The notes under the pieces are model-generated. The model was not told the DNA's origin and did no database searches. It saw only the letters and a program-made list of their open reading frames with translations. DNA of 64,000 nucleotides. Source: Legionella fallonii LLAP-10 (GTDB lineage: Bacteria; Pseudomonadota; Gammaproteobacteria; Legionellales; Legionellaceae). Positions 48,421 through 56,132 of this stretch are shown here, one piece after another. Positions within the stretch are counted from its first letter, which is position 1, and the number at the start of each line of letters is the position of its first letter. The translations under genes were made by a program, and so were the position numbers. Where the stretch lies: assembly GCF_000953135.1 (NCBI RefSeq), contig NZ_LN614827.1:1207001-1271000 (forward strand), read 5' to 3'.

Positions 48421-48508
48421 TGGCGGAGAGGCAGGGATTCGAACCCTGGGAAGGTTGCCCTTCAACGGTTTTCAAGACCGCCGCATTCGACCGCTCTGCC
48501 ACCTCTCC
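48421..48508 (-). tRNA. tRNA-Ser (UGA anticodon)
   Basis: On the − strand the sequence starts GGAGAGGTGGCAGAGCGG and folds as a class II tRNA: acceptor GGAGAGG/CCTCTCC, anticodon loop CTTGAAA with anticodon TGA, a long variable arm (GAAGGGCAACCTTC), the T arm CAGGGTTCGAATCCCTG and an encoded CCA end. 88 nt. Confidence 0.96.
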
Positions 48509-48518
48509 GACAGGCAGA

Positions 48519-48547
48519 ATACTAACTTAATGCCTGTTTTTTTGCAA
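48519..48547 (-). promoter_or_regulatory. Promoter of tRNA-Ser
   Basis: On the − strand, TTGCAA (48542-48547) and TAGTAT (48519-48524) are separated by 17 nt, and the −10 ends 10 nt before the tRNA 5' end. This spacing is exactly what a sigma-70 stable-RNA promoter needs. Confidence 0.65.
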
Positions 48548-48614
48548 ATAGTTTTTTAACTTTTTGGTGTATTCAATTTAATTTAAAGACAATTGGTATT
48601 AAAGTGAACTAATT

Positions 48615-49364
48615 TTAAAACTGTCGAATAAATTTATCGTAATTATGTTTAAAATCATCACTATTTTGATACTCAAGTAATGCTTTATTTATTTCTGATA
48701 ATAAAACAGGATTGTTTTTATTGACCGCAATTCCTACGCCATACCCATAGATATAAGGGGAGCCTATGGGATGCAATGCTCCTGATGAATTTGCTTCCCA
48801 ATAAAGGGCTGCTTGCTGGTTTACTAAGACAAACTCTACTTCATCAGAGTTTAATGCCTCGATGAGACTGGTATTTGTGGGATACAGCTTAATTTTAGGA
48901 CTCTCTATATTCATGGCCTTAATGTGATCATAAAAAATCGTGCCTGAGACTACTCCAATTTTTTTACCATTTAACAAATTCACATTAAAAGGTTCTAATC
49001 CTTCTGTAGGCGGGTGTTTTGACAAAAAGCGAGAATGACTCAACAAATAGGGAATACTGAAATTAACTAATTGAATCCGTTCTTGAGTAATAGTAAGGAA
49101 ACTTACAGCGACATCTATTTTTCTATCGGTTACTGCGGGTATTAATTGGTCAAATTGCATGGTATGAAATACGCAATGACGTTTCATGATTTTGCATAGG
49201 CTGTCCATCATTTCTATATCAAAGCCGTAACTTTCGTTATGTGCGCCTTGCATCACATAAGGGGGAAGAAAGTGTGTTATACCAACATTTAAAGGCACTT
49301 CCTCTGCATGGACTGTAGTAATTGTAACAAGGAAAAAGATTAATAAGTGGCGGATAATACTCAT
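48615..49364 (-). CDS. Periplasmic amino-acid-binding (SBP family 3) protein
   Basis: 249 residues with a signal peptide (MSIIRHLLIFFLVTITTVHA). Family 3 solute-binding pattern: GITHFLPPYVM, YGFDIEMMDSLCKIM, VAVSFLTITQERIQLVNFSIPYL, GKKIGVVSGTIF and YGYGVGIAVNKNNPVLLSEINKAL. It should bind a polar amino acid for an ABC importer, but no permease or ATPase gene is adjacent, so it may be an orphan receptor. Confidence 0.88.
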   Translation of the reverse strand: MSIIRHLLIFFLVTITTVHAEEVPLNVGITHFLPPYVMQGAHNESYGFDIEMMDSLCKIMKRHCVFHTMQFDQLIPAVTDRKIDVAVSFLTITQERIQLVNFSIPYLLSHSRFLSKHPPTEGLEPFNVNLLNGKKIGVVSGTIFYDHIKAMNIESPKIKLYPTNTSLIEALNSDEVEFVLVNQQAALYWEANSSGALHPIGSPYIYGYGVGIAVNKNNPVLLSEINKALLEYQNSDDFKHNYDKFIRQF

Positions 49365-49555
49365 TTTTTATTCTGCAGATCTGGATGTTAGGCTATATTT
49401 TGAGTATAGCAAAAAATTACCCTTTCACAACGCTGATGTTAGCAGTGAATGCTTTTTGCGTAGTTATTTGAACTACTTTGAGTTTGAACAAGCGAGGCGA
49501 AGGCTCTTTCTTGTGAGCACCAACCATAATTATTTTAAGAATAAGCTCAAGAATG

Positions 49556-49584
49556 TTCGCAAATTATAGAGTCATAGGTATAAT
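49556..49584 (+). promoter_or_regulatory. Candidate bamD promoter
   Basis: TTCGCA (49556-49561), 17-nt spacer, TATAAT (49579-49584), 60 bp before the bamD ATG. The −10 is perfect and the −35 matches four of six consensus bases. Confidence 0.55.
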
Positions 49585-49644
49585 GACCGCTATTTTCGCG
49601 TTCCTGTTGCGGAATGCAACAGATATATTAATAGGTGTGGGTTT

Positions 49645-50418
49645 ATGAAACGAATTCAGATGTTATTCCTAGTTAGCTCTATTATTGCTTTGTCTGCTTG
49701 TTCCCTCTGGAATAAAGATAAAGAGGATAATAATCCATTTAAAGGAATGACAGCAAAACAGCTCTATACTGAGGCACAAAAATCGTTAAGAAAAGAAGAG
49801 TATGCTACCGCCGCAAAGCGTTTAGAAGCTATTGAAACCATGTATCCCTTCAGTGACTACACTGAAAATTCACAAATGGAATTAATTTATGCTTACTATA
49901 AAGGCGAAGACTATCCATCAGCTGCAGCAAGTGCAGAGCGTTTTATTCATCTTTACCCAAGAGCTAAAAATGTTGATTACGCGTATTACATGAAAGGGTT
50001 GGCAAACTTCCAACAAACACGTGGTGTTTTTGCAAAGATGTTGCCTATGGACGAATCATGGCGTGATCCTGGAACGCAAACTCAAGCCTATAACGATTTT
50101 TCTGTATTAGTTCAAAAATTCCCAGACAGCAAATATAAGGCTAATGCATTGCAACGTATGATTTATTTGCGCAATATGTTTGCCCAGCATGAGCTGAATG
50201 TATCCGCGTTTTACTATAAACGCAAAATGTACGTTGCCGCTATTGAGAGAGCAGGCTATTTAGTTAAGAATTATCCTCAGGCTCCTAGTGCGCAAAAAGC
50301 ATTAACTATTATGTATCACGCTAATATGGCTTTAGGTCTTAAGAGTGCTGCGTCTGATGCAATGACGGTGTATCAGTCTACCTACCATACTTCTAAAATG
50401 CCAAAATTGACTCAATGA
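49645..50418 (+). CDS. bamD: Outer-membrane assembly lipoprotein BamD
   Basis: Essential lipoprotein of the BAM complex that folds outer-membrane barrels. A lipobox LSAC places the lipidated Cys at residue 19. The body is five TPR-like units: KQLYTEAQKSLRKEEYATAA, TMYPFSDYTENSQMELIYAY, AERFIHLYPRAKNVDYAYYM, DFSVLVQKFPDSKYKANA, YYKRKMYVAAIERAGYLVKN. 257 residues, normal length. Transcribed alone from its own promoter. Confidence 0.96.
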   Translation: MKRIQMLFLVSSIIALSACSLWNKDKEDNNPFKGMTAKQLYTEAQKSLRKEEYATAAKRLEAIETMYPFSDYTENSQMELIYAYYKGEDYPSAAASAERFIHLYPRAKNVDYAYYMKGLANFQQTRGVFAKMLPMDESWRDPGTQTQAYNDFSVLVQKFPDSKYKANALQRMIYLRNMFAQHELNVSAFYYKRKMYVAAIERAGYLVKNYPQAPSAQKALTIMYHANMALGLKSAASDAMTVYQSTYHTSKMPKLTQ

Positions 50419-50436
50419 GTTAATAAAATTGAGTAA

Positions 50437-50463
50437 GTAGGTTGAGCCATGCGCCCAACCTAC
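50437..50463. repeat. GTAGGTTG palindrome after bamD
   Basis: GTAGGTTG (50437-50444) and CAACCTAC (50456-50463) form a perfect 8-bp stem with an 11-nt loop 18 bp after the bamD stop. Likely works as the bamD terminator or transcript-end stabiliser. Related to 16419-16482. Confidence 0.65.
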
Positions 50464-50469
50464 CTTCCT

Positions 50470-50592
50470 TCCGTAAAAAATTTTCATTGAATTAGCGGCT
50501 AATTTTTCTACTCTAATCACGTCAGCAAGGGTTTAAATGATTCGTTTTTTGGATTATCTCATGCGCAAATAATCCCGTTTTATAATCAGTTT
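50470..50592 (+). pseudogene. Decayed fragment of the downstream tandem-repeat gene
   Basis: Aligns by eye with the first part of the gene at 50760. TGAATTAGCGGCTAATTTTT (50488) corresponds to TGAATTAACTGTTAATTTTC inside the gene; CTCTAATCACGTCAGCAAGG to TTTAATCAAATCAGCAAAGG; and GTTTTATAATCAGTTT is identical. About four of five bases match over the first 45 positions, then an indel breaks the frame. It is a remnant of an extra copy or a longer ancestral gene. Confidence 0.65.
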
Positions 50593-50759
50593 GTATTGTC
50601 TTTTTCACTGATGTGTCAGTGTATTTATTGCTAGCCGATTAGCATTTATTTTGCGCTCTACCAATCCTTTAATTGATTAAAATAAGTCTTTTGTGGTAAA
50701 ATTTTGACTTGTATTTAATTGAAAATATAGAATCAATATTTTATAACCGTTGGAAAAAA

Positions 50760-52127
50760 ATGCCAAAATCATTAGAAAATCATATAAAGTTGTTACGCCT
50801 TAACGAAGCTAGCTTTCGTGAAGAAACTTTAACTGAATTAACTGTTAATTTTCCTACTTTAATCAAATCAGCAAAGGATATTGAGGATTTATTTCTTTGG
50901 TTATCTCCTGGAGAAAGAACTCAGTTTTATAATCAGTTTAAACAAGAGATTTTTGCTCATGTTTCTACTTTAAGGGATTTTAGTGCTGTTGGTTTTCGTT
51001 TGTCGCAGAGCGAAGCAAAAGAGCTCTATGAGCATTTAGAGCGAATAGGGGCACTTGTAGCCTCTACGGTGCGTGATTATTGCAATTTATTAAGTGTCAT
51101 TAAGGAACCTGAGCTTCGCACGGTCATTGTTAATGGACTAGAAAAAAACGTTCCTACTTTGATTCAATCAGCAAATGATATTGAGGCTTTATTTCTTTGG
51201 TTATCCTCCGGAGAAAGAACACGGTTTTATAATCAGTTTAAACAAGAGATTTTTGCTCATGTTTCTACTTTAAAGGATTTTAGTGCTGTTGGTTTTCGTT
51301 TGTCGCAGAGCGAAGCAAAAGAACTCTATGAGCATTTAGAGCAAATAGGGGCGCTTGTAGCCTCTACGGTGCGTGATTACTGCAATTTATTAAGCGTCAT
51401 TAAGGAACCCGGGCTTCGCACGGTCATTGTTAATGGATTAGAAAAAAATGTTCCTGCTTTGATTCAATCAGCAAATGATATTGAGGATTTATTTCTTTGG
51501 CTATCTCCTGGGGAAATAACGCGGTTTTATAATCAGTTTAAACAAGAAATTTTTGCTCATGTTTCTACTTTAGATGATTTGCTTAAGATTGGTTTTCGTT
51601 TGTCTCAAGAACAAGTTAAAGAAGTTTATCATCATCTAGGTATCCTAACTTCTTTATCGTCTGAATATAATCAGCAAGACGTAATTGATTCTCATAAAAG
51701 AATCCACAGCACATTGGAGCTGAAATTTAATGAACGAGTCGAACTACTTCAACAAAAAATGACTTATTTTTTAGGAAAACCGGAGTTTATTGATGCCTAT
51801 GCAGCTGCCGCACATTTATATGCTGCATTAAATAAGGCAGGCACCCTCTATTTTTCTAATCCACAGACTCAGGGATCTTATGAGCATTTTCAGTCCACCT
51901 GTAAAACGGAAATAAAAACGGCCAGGGAAATATTAGATCAGCATCGCGGATGGACGAAAATACTACTCAATATCCTGGCTATAGTGGTTACTGGGGGAGT
52001 GGGGTATGCCATAGCTGCTGGAATTGATTACGTAGTTAATGGGAAATTTACTTTCTTTTCTACGGACAGTTCTTTAAAGATTGATGAAATAGAAGAAAGT
52101 ATTCACCAGGCAGCTCCTGCGGCGTAA
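50760..52127 (+). CDS. Tandem-repeat protein with C-terminal hydrophobic segment, likely effector
   Basis: About 455 residues, not a named family. Two near-identical 100-residue units and the first part of a third (50877-51176, 51177-51476, 51477-about 51620) with signature DIEDLFLWLSPGERTQFYNQ and ALVASTVRDYCNLLSV. The C-terminal part has one hydrophobic segment (ILLNILAIVVTGGVGYAIAA) and an ending FFSTDSSLKIDEIEES that I associate with several Legionella effector paralogues. ATG at 50760 with GGA upstream is preferred over TTG 50709. No signal peptide. Confidence 0.75.
   Translation: MPKSLENHIKLLRLNEASFREETLTELTVNFPTLIKSAKDIEDLFLWLSPGERTQFYNQFKQEIFAHVSTLRDFSAVGFRLSQSEAKELYEHLERIGALVASTVRDYCNLLSVIKEPELRTVIVNGLEKNVPTLIQSANDIEALFLWLSSGERTRFYNQFKQEIFAHVSTLKDFSAVGFRLSQSEAKELYEHLEQIGALVASTVRDYCNLLSVIKEPGLRTVIVNGLEKNVPALIQSANDIEDLFLWLSPGEITRFYNQFKQEIFAHVSTLDDLLKIGFRLSQEQVKEVYHHLGILTSLSSEYNQQDVIDSHKRIHSTLELKFNERVELLQQKMTYFLGKPEFIDAYAAAAHLYAALNKAGTLYFSNPQTQGSYEHFQSTCKTEIKTAREILDQHRGWTKILLNILAIVVTGGVGYAIAAGIDYVVNGKFTFFSTDSSLKIDEIEESIHQAAPAA
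50877..51620 (+). repeat. 300-bp coding tandem repeats
   Basis: Period exactly 300 bp, counted from GATATTGAGG at 50877, 51177 and 51477. Units 1 and 2 differ at only a modest number of scattered, mostly silent positions; unit 3 follows for about 115 bp and then diverges. This implies recent duplication within the gene, or ongoing gene conversion. Confidence 0.9.
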
Positions 52128-52159
52128 TAAATACGCCGTAAACGTTCCGTTTCTCGTAG

Positions 52160-52187
52160 CCTGGGTTGCCGCATAGCGAAACCCAGG
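52160..52187. terminator. REP-like hairpin between convergent genes
   Basis: CCTGGGTT (52160-52167) and AACCCAGG (52180-52187) form a perfect 8-bp stem; upstream GTAG and the AGCG bases inside resemble the ATTAGCGCAGC palindromes. It lies between the tandem-repeat gene and the 3' end of rdgC and may terminate both. Confidence 0.6.
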
Positions 52188-52216
52188 TTTCTTGCCATCA
52201 AATTCCCGGATTACTA

Positions 52217-53158
52217 TTAGATTAAGCACTCTTCTTGAGTTGTTTCTTCCAGGGGTGAGTCAGTGTTTTTATTGCTTGTTGACAAGGTTGCTAATAAATC
52301 ATTAGTGAGTTCTCGTAATTCACCTGATAATAAGGTTAATGCAGCATCTGCTCGTAGATACTCTTCATCAAGCTCTTTTACCTCATTAAATTCATCAATT
52401 AAAAAATCTAGGCTTTTTAATTTTTTAAAAATGAAATCGTGAGTTAAGGTAAATTGGATACGCTCTTTCCAGATAATTGAAATTTCAGCAGTGGCCATTC
52501 CTTGGGATAAAAGCGTTAAAATTTCTTCTGCAGGTAACTCATAGCCCTTACATAAAACTCGTTTTTTCTCATCATCAAGGGAGAAAAGCAGGCATTCAGA
52601 CGCTAATTGGAAATCAGCTGGGAGTGTTTCTGGTGAATGTATCCATTCCGCAAACCGAATTGCAAGATTTTCCGTATGGGTTAATGGTTCAATATTAATA
52701 CCCGATACTGATTTTCTTAAAAGAGCCGTGAGTTGAGCCGCTTGAGTATTACTAGAGGTATTAATGATTAAGCGTTTACTTACAGTATCCAAAAGGGCTG
52801 GCAATCTTTTTTGGACGCAAAAGGATTTTGGCAATAGTTCAAACTCCAGATCTTCTGCGATTTGGTTTTTTTCTGCCCGTTTTACCATACGCCCATGCTG
52901 AGTTTCAATCATTTGAATTCTCTCTGCGAGCATTTTATTAATGACGCCACGAGGAAGTATACGTTCTTCTTTCCCCATGCAAATGAGTGAACCACCAGCA
53001 ACTTCATGGATCATTTCACCAGCGTAAGCAGGAAGCCAGCCGTATATAAAACGAGCATGAGGAGGACAAGGCTTCAGTATTTCTTCAGCTAAAGAAGCAT
53101 TTAAATCACAGGACTCGTCCAATTGATATTGATATATAAGCGCGTTATTAAACCACAT
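52217..53158 (-). CDS. rdgC: Recombination-associated protein RdgC
   Basis: RdgC is a ring-shaped double-strand DNA-binding protein that limits RecA action. 313 residues starting MWFNNALIYQYQ, with the family features CPPHARFIYGWLPAY, RILPRGVINKMLAERI, LLPKSFCVQKRLPALLDT and a helical C-terminus. Transcribed alone, divergent from the ADP-ribosyltransferase-like gene. Confidence 0.95.
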   Translation of the reverse strand: MWFNNALIYQYQLDESCDLNASLAEEILKPCPPHARFIYGWLPAYAGEMIHEVAGGSLICMGKEERILPRGVINKMLAERIQMIETQHGRMVKRAEKNQIAEDLEFELLPKSFCVQKRLPALLDTVSKRLIINTSSNTQAAQLTALLRKSVSGINIEPLTHTENLAIRFAEWIHSPETLPADFQLASECLLFSLDDEKKRVLCKGYELPAEEILTLLSQGMATAEISIIWKERIQFTLTHDFIFKKLKSLDFLIDEFNEVKELDEEYLRADAALTLLSGELRELTNDLLATLSTSNKNTDSPLEETTQEECLI

Positions 53159-53241
53159 GTTTTATCCTTTGGGTAAATTTAGAAATGTTATCATGAAATG
53201 ATTTTGGCTGTGTAAGGAATTTAAAAAATTTCTCTAATAGA

Positions 53242-53274
53242 CTTAATATTTCCTTAATGTATTTTTTGTACAGT
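53242..53274 (+). promoter_or_regulatory. PmrA-box-like promoter of the ADP-ribosyltransferase gene
   Basis: CTTAATATT (53242-53250) matches the published Legionella PmrA half-site at all 9 positions; CTTAATGTA (53253-53261) follows after exactly 2 nt and matches at 7. TGTACAGT with −10-like TACAGT (53269-53274) follows, 33 bp before the ATG at 53307. Geometry fits a response-regulator site at the −35 position. Confidence 0.7.
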
Positions 53275-53306
53275 TGAATGAGGTAAGGAAGCCAAGGAGA
53301 AATAAA

Positions 53307-54116
53307 ATGGTAGCTGGAAAAATTTACTATCGTTCAGATACTCGACCACCAGAGCAGATCTTTAAGGAAGGTTTTACTCCTAAATTAAATCAGTTTCAAG
53401 AACTGTGGTGGAAAGAAGCGATTAAAAGCAGAGGATACATCAATGATTATGGACTTGATAATCAAGCAATTGATGCTGATCCAGTAGTTTGTATTTGTAT
53501 GACTACCAAATTGGAAAGTGCCCCCATATTTCCATTAAATACAGAGGATTCTTATATTTATGCCATTGCGCTGCCAGAGCCTACTCAAGTTGAATATTTG
53601 GGGCAGGGAAACGGGGCGGTAAGATTATCGAAAACGGCTAACACGCCAACCGATGCTCTCGATACTGTTATTGATTTACATAGTTTTCAGACGGTACAGG
53701 CCAGAAACGTTTGTGGTTTTTTTGACCACAAAGTGGATAATCTTGGGGCTTATGCTGGTTGGCCATTATATGCCTACGAAGCCATAGCGTTTAAAGTTCC
53801 TCCCCAATCTATCATTTGTGCTATTAAATGTACGAGAGAAAACTCTGGATTAAATATCAATGTCTCTTGTGATATTGCCGATAAACCTAAATGCTCTGAA
53901 GATAAAAAATTTATGCTTGTCGGTGATATTATAGAAAATTCAAGTTTCTCTAGAGCCCATATTTTGAGCATGGGAGAAGCAATGCAAAGTAGGTGGGTGG
54001 GACTTAATTATGGTCCTCTTAAAGAACAAGCCTTGCAGGAAATAAATAGAGTAAAAGAACAGAAAGAAACTTATACCCCGGATATTTACTATGGTTTGGG
54101 AGGGAAAACTTTTTAA
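53307..54116 (+). CDS. Pertussis/cholera-toxin-like ADP-ribosyltransferase
   Basis: 269 residues. The N-terminus YYRSDTRPPEQIFKEGFTPK closely resembles the start of pertussis toxin S1 (YRYDSRPPEDVF) and enterotoxin A (YRADSRPP), placing the NAD-binding Arg at residue 9. The region VCICMTTKLESAP (about 61-73) occupies the place of the STS motif with Met-Thr-Thr instead, and YAYEAIAFKVPPQSI places a candidate catalytic Glu at 158 before the conserved PP. No signal peptide, unlike the secreted toxins. ATG 53307 follows AAGGAG; the upstream frame is unlikely coding. Delivery as a type IV effector is inferred. Confidence 0.8.
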   Translation: MVAGKIYYRSDTRPPEQIFKEGFTPKLNQFQELWWKEAIKSRGYINDYGLDNQAIDADPVVCICMTTKLESAPIFPLNTEDSYIYAIALPEPTQVEYLGQGNGAVRLSKTANTPTDALDTVIDLHSFQTVQARNVCGFFDHKVDNLGAYAGWPLYAYEAIAFKVPPQSIICAIKCTRENSGLNINVSCDIADKPKCSEDKKFMLVGDIIENSSFSRAHILSMGEAMQSRWVGLNYGPLKEQALQEINRVKEQKETYTPDIYYGLGGKTF

Positions 54117-54167
54117 ATTTTGTGCTGAGCAAAGTGTTTTTTGTTGTCATTGCGATCATATTTCAAC

Positions 54168-54240
54168 GTAGTCCACATTAGCGCAGCGTAATCCGGGAAT
54201 AGTCTCAATCCCGGATTACGACTTCGTCTATCTGGGCTAC
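54168..54240. repeat. REP-like palindrome, ATTAGCGCAGCG type
   Basis: Begins GTAGTCCACATTAGCGCAGC and continues to GTAATCCGGGA (to 54198), then TCCCGGATTACG (54209-54220) and the end GGGCTAC (to 54240). The inner arms are exact reverse complements. Lies between the convergent ADP-ribosyltransferase gene and kup. Confidence 0.75.
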
Positions 54241-56111
54241 AAAATACAATAGGTACCTATAGCTATAGTTCTATTATAAGGTAACTGATAAAATTCAATG
54301 TTCAGGTTAGCGGAGTAATTACGCATTAAAAAGGCGAATATTTTTTCTTGCCAGTAGAATCCCAAAGATTTTTTTGATTTTGATGCCATCACATTGGGTA
54401 TTTCAACCATATAGGTTGCTTGATTGATATTTAATTTAAAAGGCAAGAGTTTTTTATTGCTGGCTCTTTCTATCGCTCTTGGTATAGAAATAGTTTCCAT
54501 AAATCCATAGTGGATAGTTAATTTGCAGACGCGTTCATCTAAGCATGATATTTCGTAACGCTGGCTGTAGTGAACGTGAGGAATATTATCTACTATATAA
54601 TCAACAATAAGCACATTTTCAGGGACAGAGCGGCTCAGTTTGAGAAAATGAAGAAAGCTACCACCACTTTTGTCATACACATCGGTGATGAAAATGGCTG
54701 TAACCCCTGGAAGCTGATTTAAACTTTTATATTGTAGTTGTTTCAATATCTTGTAGATGTCATCTTTATTTAGGTAGAAGTTTTTCCTTAAATACTCCAG
54801 CCCATATTTCCATGTATACATAATGAACGCTATAAATAAGGCAAAAGTAACAGGCACCCATCCCCCAGTTAAAAACTTATGGGAGTTAGCTCCTAGAAAG
54901 GCGCAATCTATAATAAGGAATAAACCAAATATCATTGCAGTTTTAAATTTTGACCAAAGCCAAATAGATATTGCCGCATAGGCAACCATCGCATCTACAA
55001 GCAACATGTAAACATTAACGGCTATCCCGTAAGCATGGGCCAAGTTATCGGATGTTTTGAAAAATAGGGACAGGAATAGGGTTCCTATAAATAGAATTAC
55101 ATTAATTTGAGGAACATAAATTTGTCCTGAGTAGAGTCTGGATGTTTGAATGATTGGTATTCTCGGGCATAAGCTAAGTAACACTGCTTGTTTTGTTAAA
55201 GAGAATGTAGCGGAAATTACCGCTTGTGACGCAATAACAGTGGCTATAGTTGCTAAAACAATTAAAGGTAAATAAAACCAACTAGGAGCAATCATATAAA
55301 ATGGATTATCAATGGCCTCAGGATGCTTTAATAAATTTGCTCCCTGACCAAAATAGTTCATTATTAGACAAGGAAGAACTAAGGTAAACCAACTGGTTCT
55401 TATTGGCGTTTTGCCAAAGTGTCCTATATCAGCAAAAAGAGCTTCTCCCCCGGTTACAACAAGGAAAATACCACCTAATAAGAAATAACCACGAAAACCA
55501 GCATCCTTAAGAAAGGCAAAGGCATAATAAGGGTTTATCGCTTTAAGCACTATAGGATCGTTAGCTATTTGCATTAAACCAAGAACTGCTATGGTACAAA
55601 ACCAGATCAGGATTAATGGGCCGAAAAGATAACCTATGCTTGCTGTACCTTTAGATTGAAGCAAAAATAACAATATAAAGATGATGCATGCCGTGGGCAG
55701 AACATAAGGGGTAAATGAAGTTGAGAGAGTGCTAATCCCTTCTACGGCACTGATTACTGAAATGGCGGGGGTCAGCATACCATCGCCTAATAAAAGTCCT
55801 GCTCCAAATATAGCGACTATATAAAATAAGGGCTCATAAGCTGTACTTTTATGCTTCATTAAGGCGAGGAGAGCAAGAATTCCGCCTTCCCCCTCATTAT
55901 CGGCCTTGAAAATAACCATTAGGTACTTAAACGAAATAATAATGAGTAAGGACCAAAAAATTAGTGATAAAACTCCTAAAACATTGGCTTGATTGATTGA
56001 AAGATTATCCAGGGTTACTTTTAAAGCATATAACGGGCTAGTACCAATATCACCGAATACTATTCCTAATGCACCAAGGGTCAGGCCATAGGATGATTTA
56101 TTTTTTTCCAT
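54237..56111 (-). CDS. kup: Low-affinity potassium transport protein Kup
   Basis: 624 residues with about twelve membrane segments and a C-terminal cytoplasmic part. Kup motifs: LTLGALGIVFGDIGTSPLYALK, KYLMVIFKADNEGEGGILALLAL, LLLGDGMLTPAISVISAVEG, TGGEALFADIGHFGKTPIR, YFGQGANLL. It imports K+ with protons. The OMP-like gene upstream ends 21 bp before kup starts on the same strand and may share its transcript. Confidence 0.97.
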   Translation of the reverse strand: MEKNKSSYGLTLGALGIVFGDIGTSPLYALKVTLDNLSINQANVLGVLSLIFWSLLIIISFKYLMVIFKADNEGEGGILALLALMKHKSTAYEPLFYIVAIFGAGLLLGDGMLTPAISVISAVEGISTLSTSFTPYVLPTACIIFILLFLLQSKGTASIGYLFGPLILIWFCTIAVLGLMQIANDPIVLKAINPYYAFAFLKDAGFRGYFLLGGIFLVVTGGEALFADIGHFGKTPIRTSWFTLVLPCLIMNYFGQGANLLKHPEAIDNPFYMIAPSWFYLPLIVLATIATVIASQAVISATFSLTKQAVLLSLCPRIPIIQTSRLYSGQIYVPQINVILFIGTLFLSLFFKTSDNLAHAYGIAVNVYMLLVDAMVAYAAISIWLWSKFKTAMIFGLFLIIDCAFLGANSHKFLTGGWVPVTFALFIAFIMYTWKYGLEYLRKNFYLNKDDIYKILKQLQYKSLNQLPGVTAIFITDVYDKSGGSFLHFLKLSRSVPENVLIVDYIVDNIPHVHYSQRYEISCLDERVCKLTIHYGFMETISIPRAIERASNKKLLPFKLNINQATYMVEIPNVMASKSKKSLGFYWQEKIFAFLMRNYSANLNIEFYQLPYNRTIAIGTYCIL

Positions 56112-56132
56112 CGTATTTTAACTCGTTATCAA

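Larger units (their letters stand above)
50419..50759. other. Intergenic region with a palindrome and a decayed gene repeat
   Basis: About 340 bp. It contains the GTAGGTTG palindrome (50437-50463), a degenerate copy of the 300-bp repeat unit of the next gene (50470-50592), a short perfect inverted repeat CACTGATGTGTCAGTG (50607-50622), and a TTTAATTGATTAAA palindrome (about 50670-50683) in front of the next start. Confidence 0.65.

Noticed and set aside
48510..48543. ACAGGCA/TGCCTGT hairpin followed by seven T on the + strand, looking like an intrinsic terminator
   Set aside because: The 14-nt loop is long and the segment coincides with a well-spaced − strand promoter for tRNA-Ser, which explains it better.
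48353..48559. 68-codon frame across the tRNA-Ser locus
   Set aside because: It is the antisense of the tRNA gene.
50877..51620. Regular spacing suggesting a CRISPR array
   Set aside because: The 300-bp units are coding, in frame and contiguous, without spacers; no CRISPR-sized repeats or cas genes were seen in the window.
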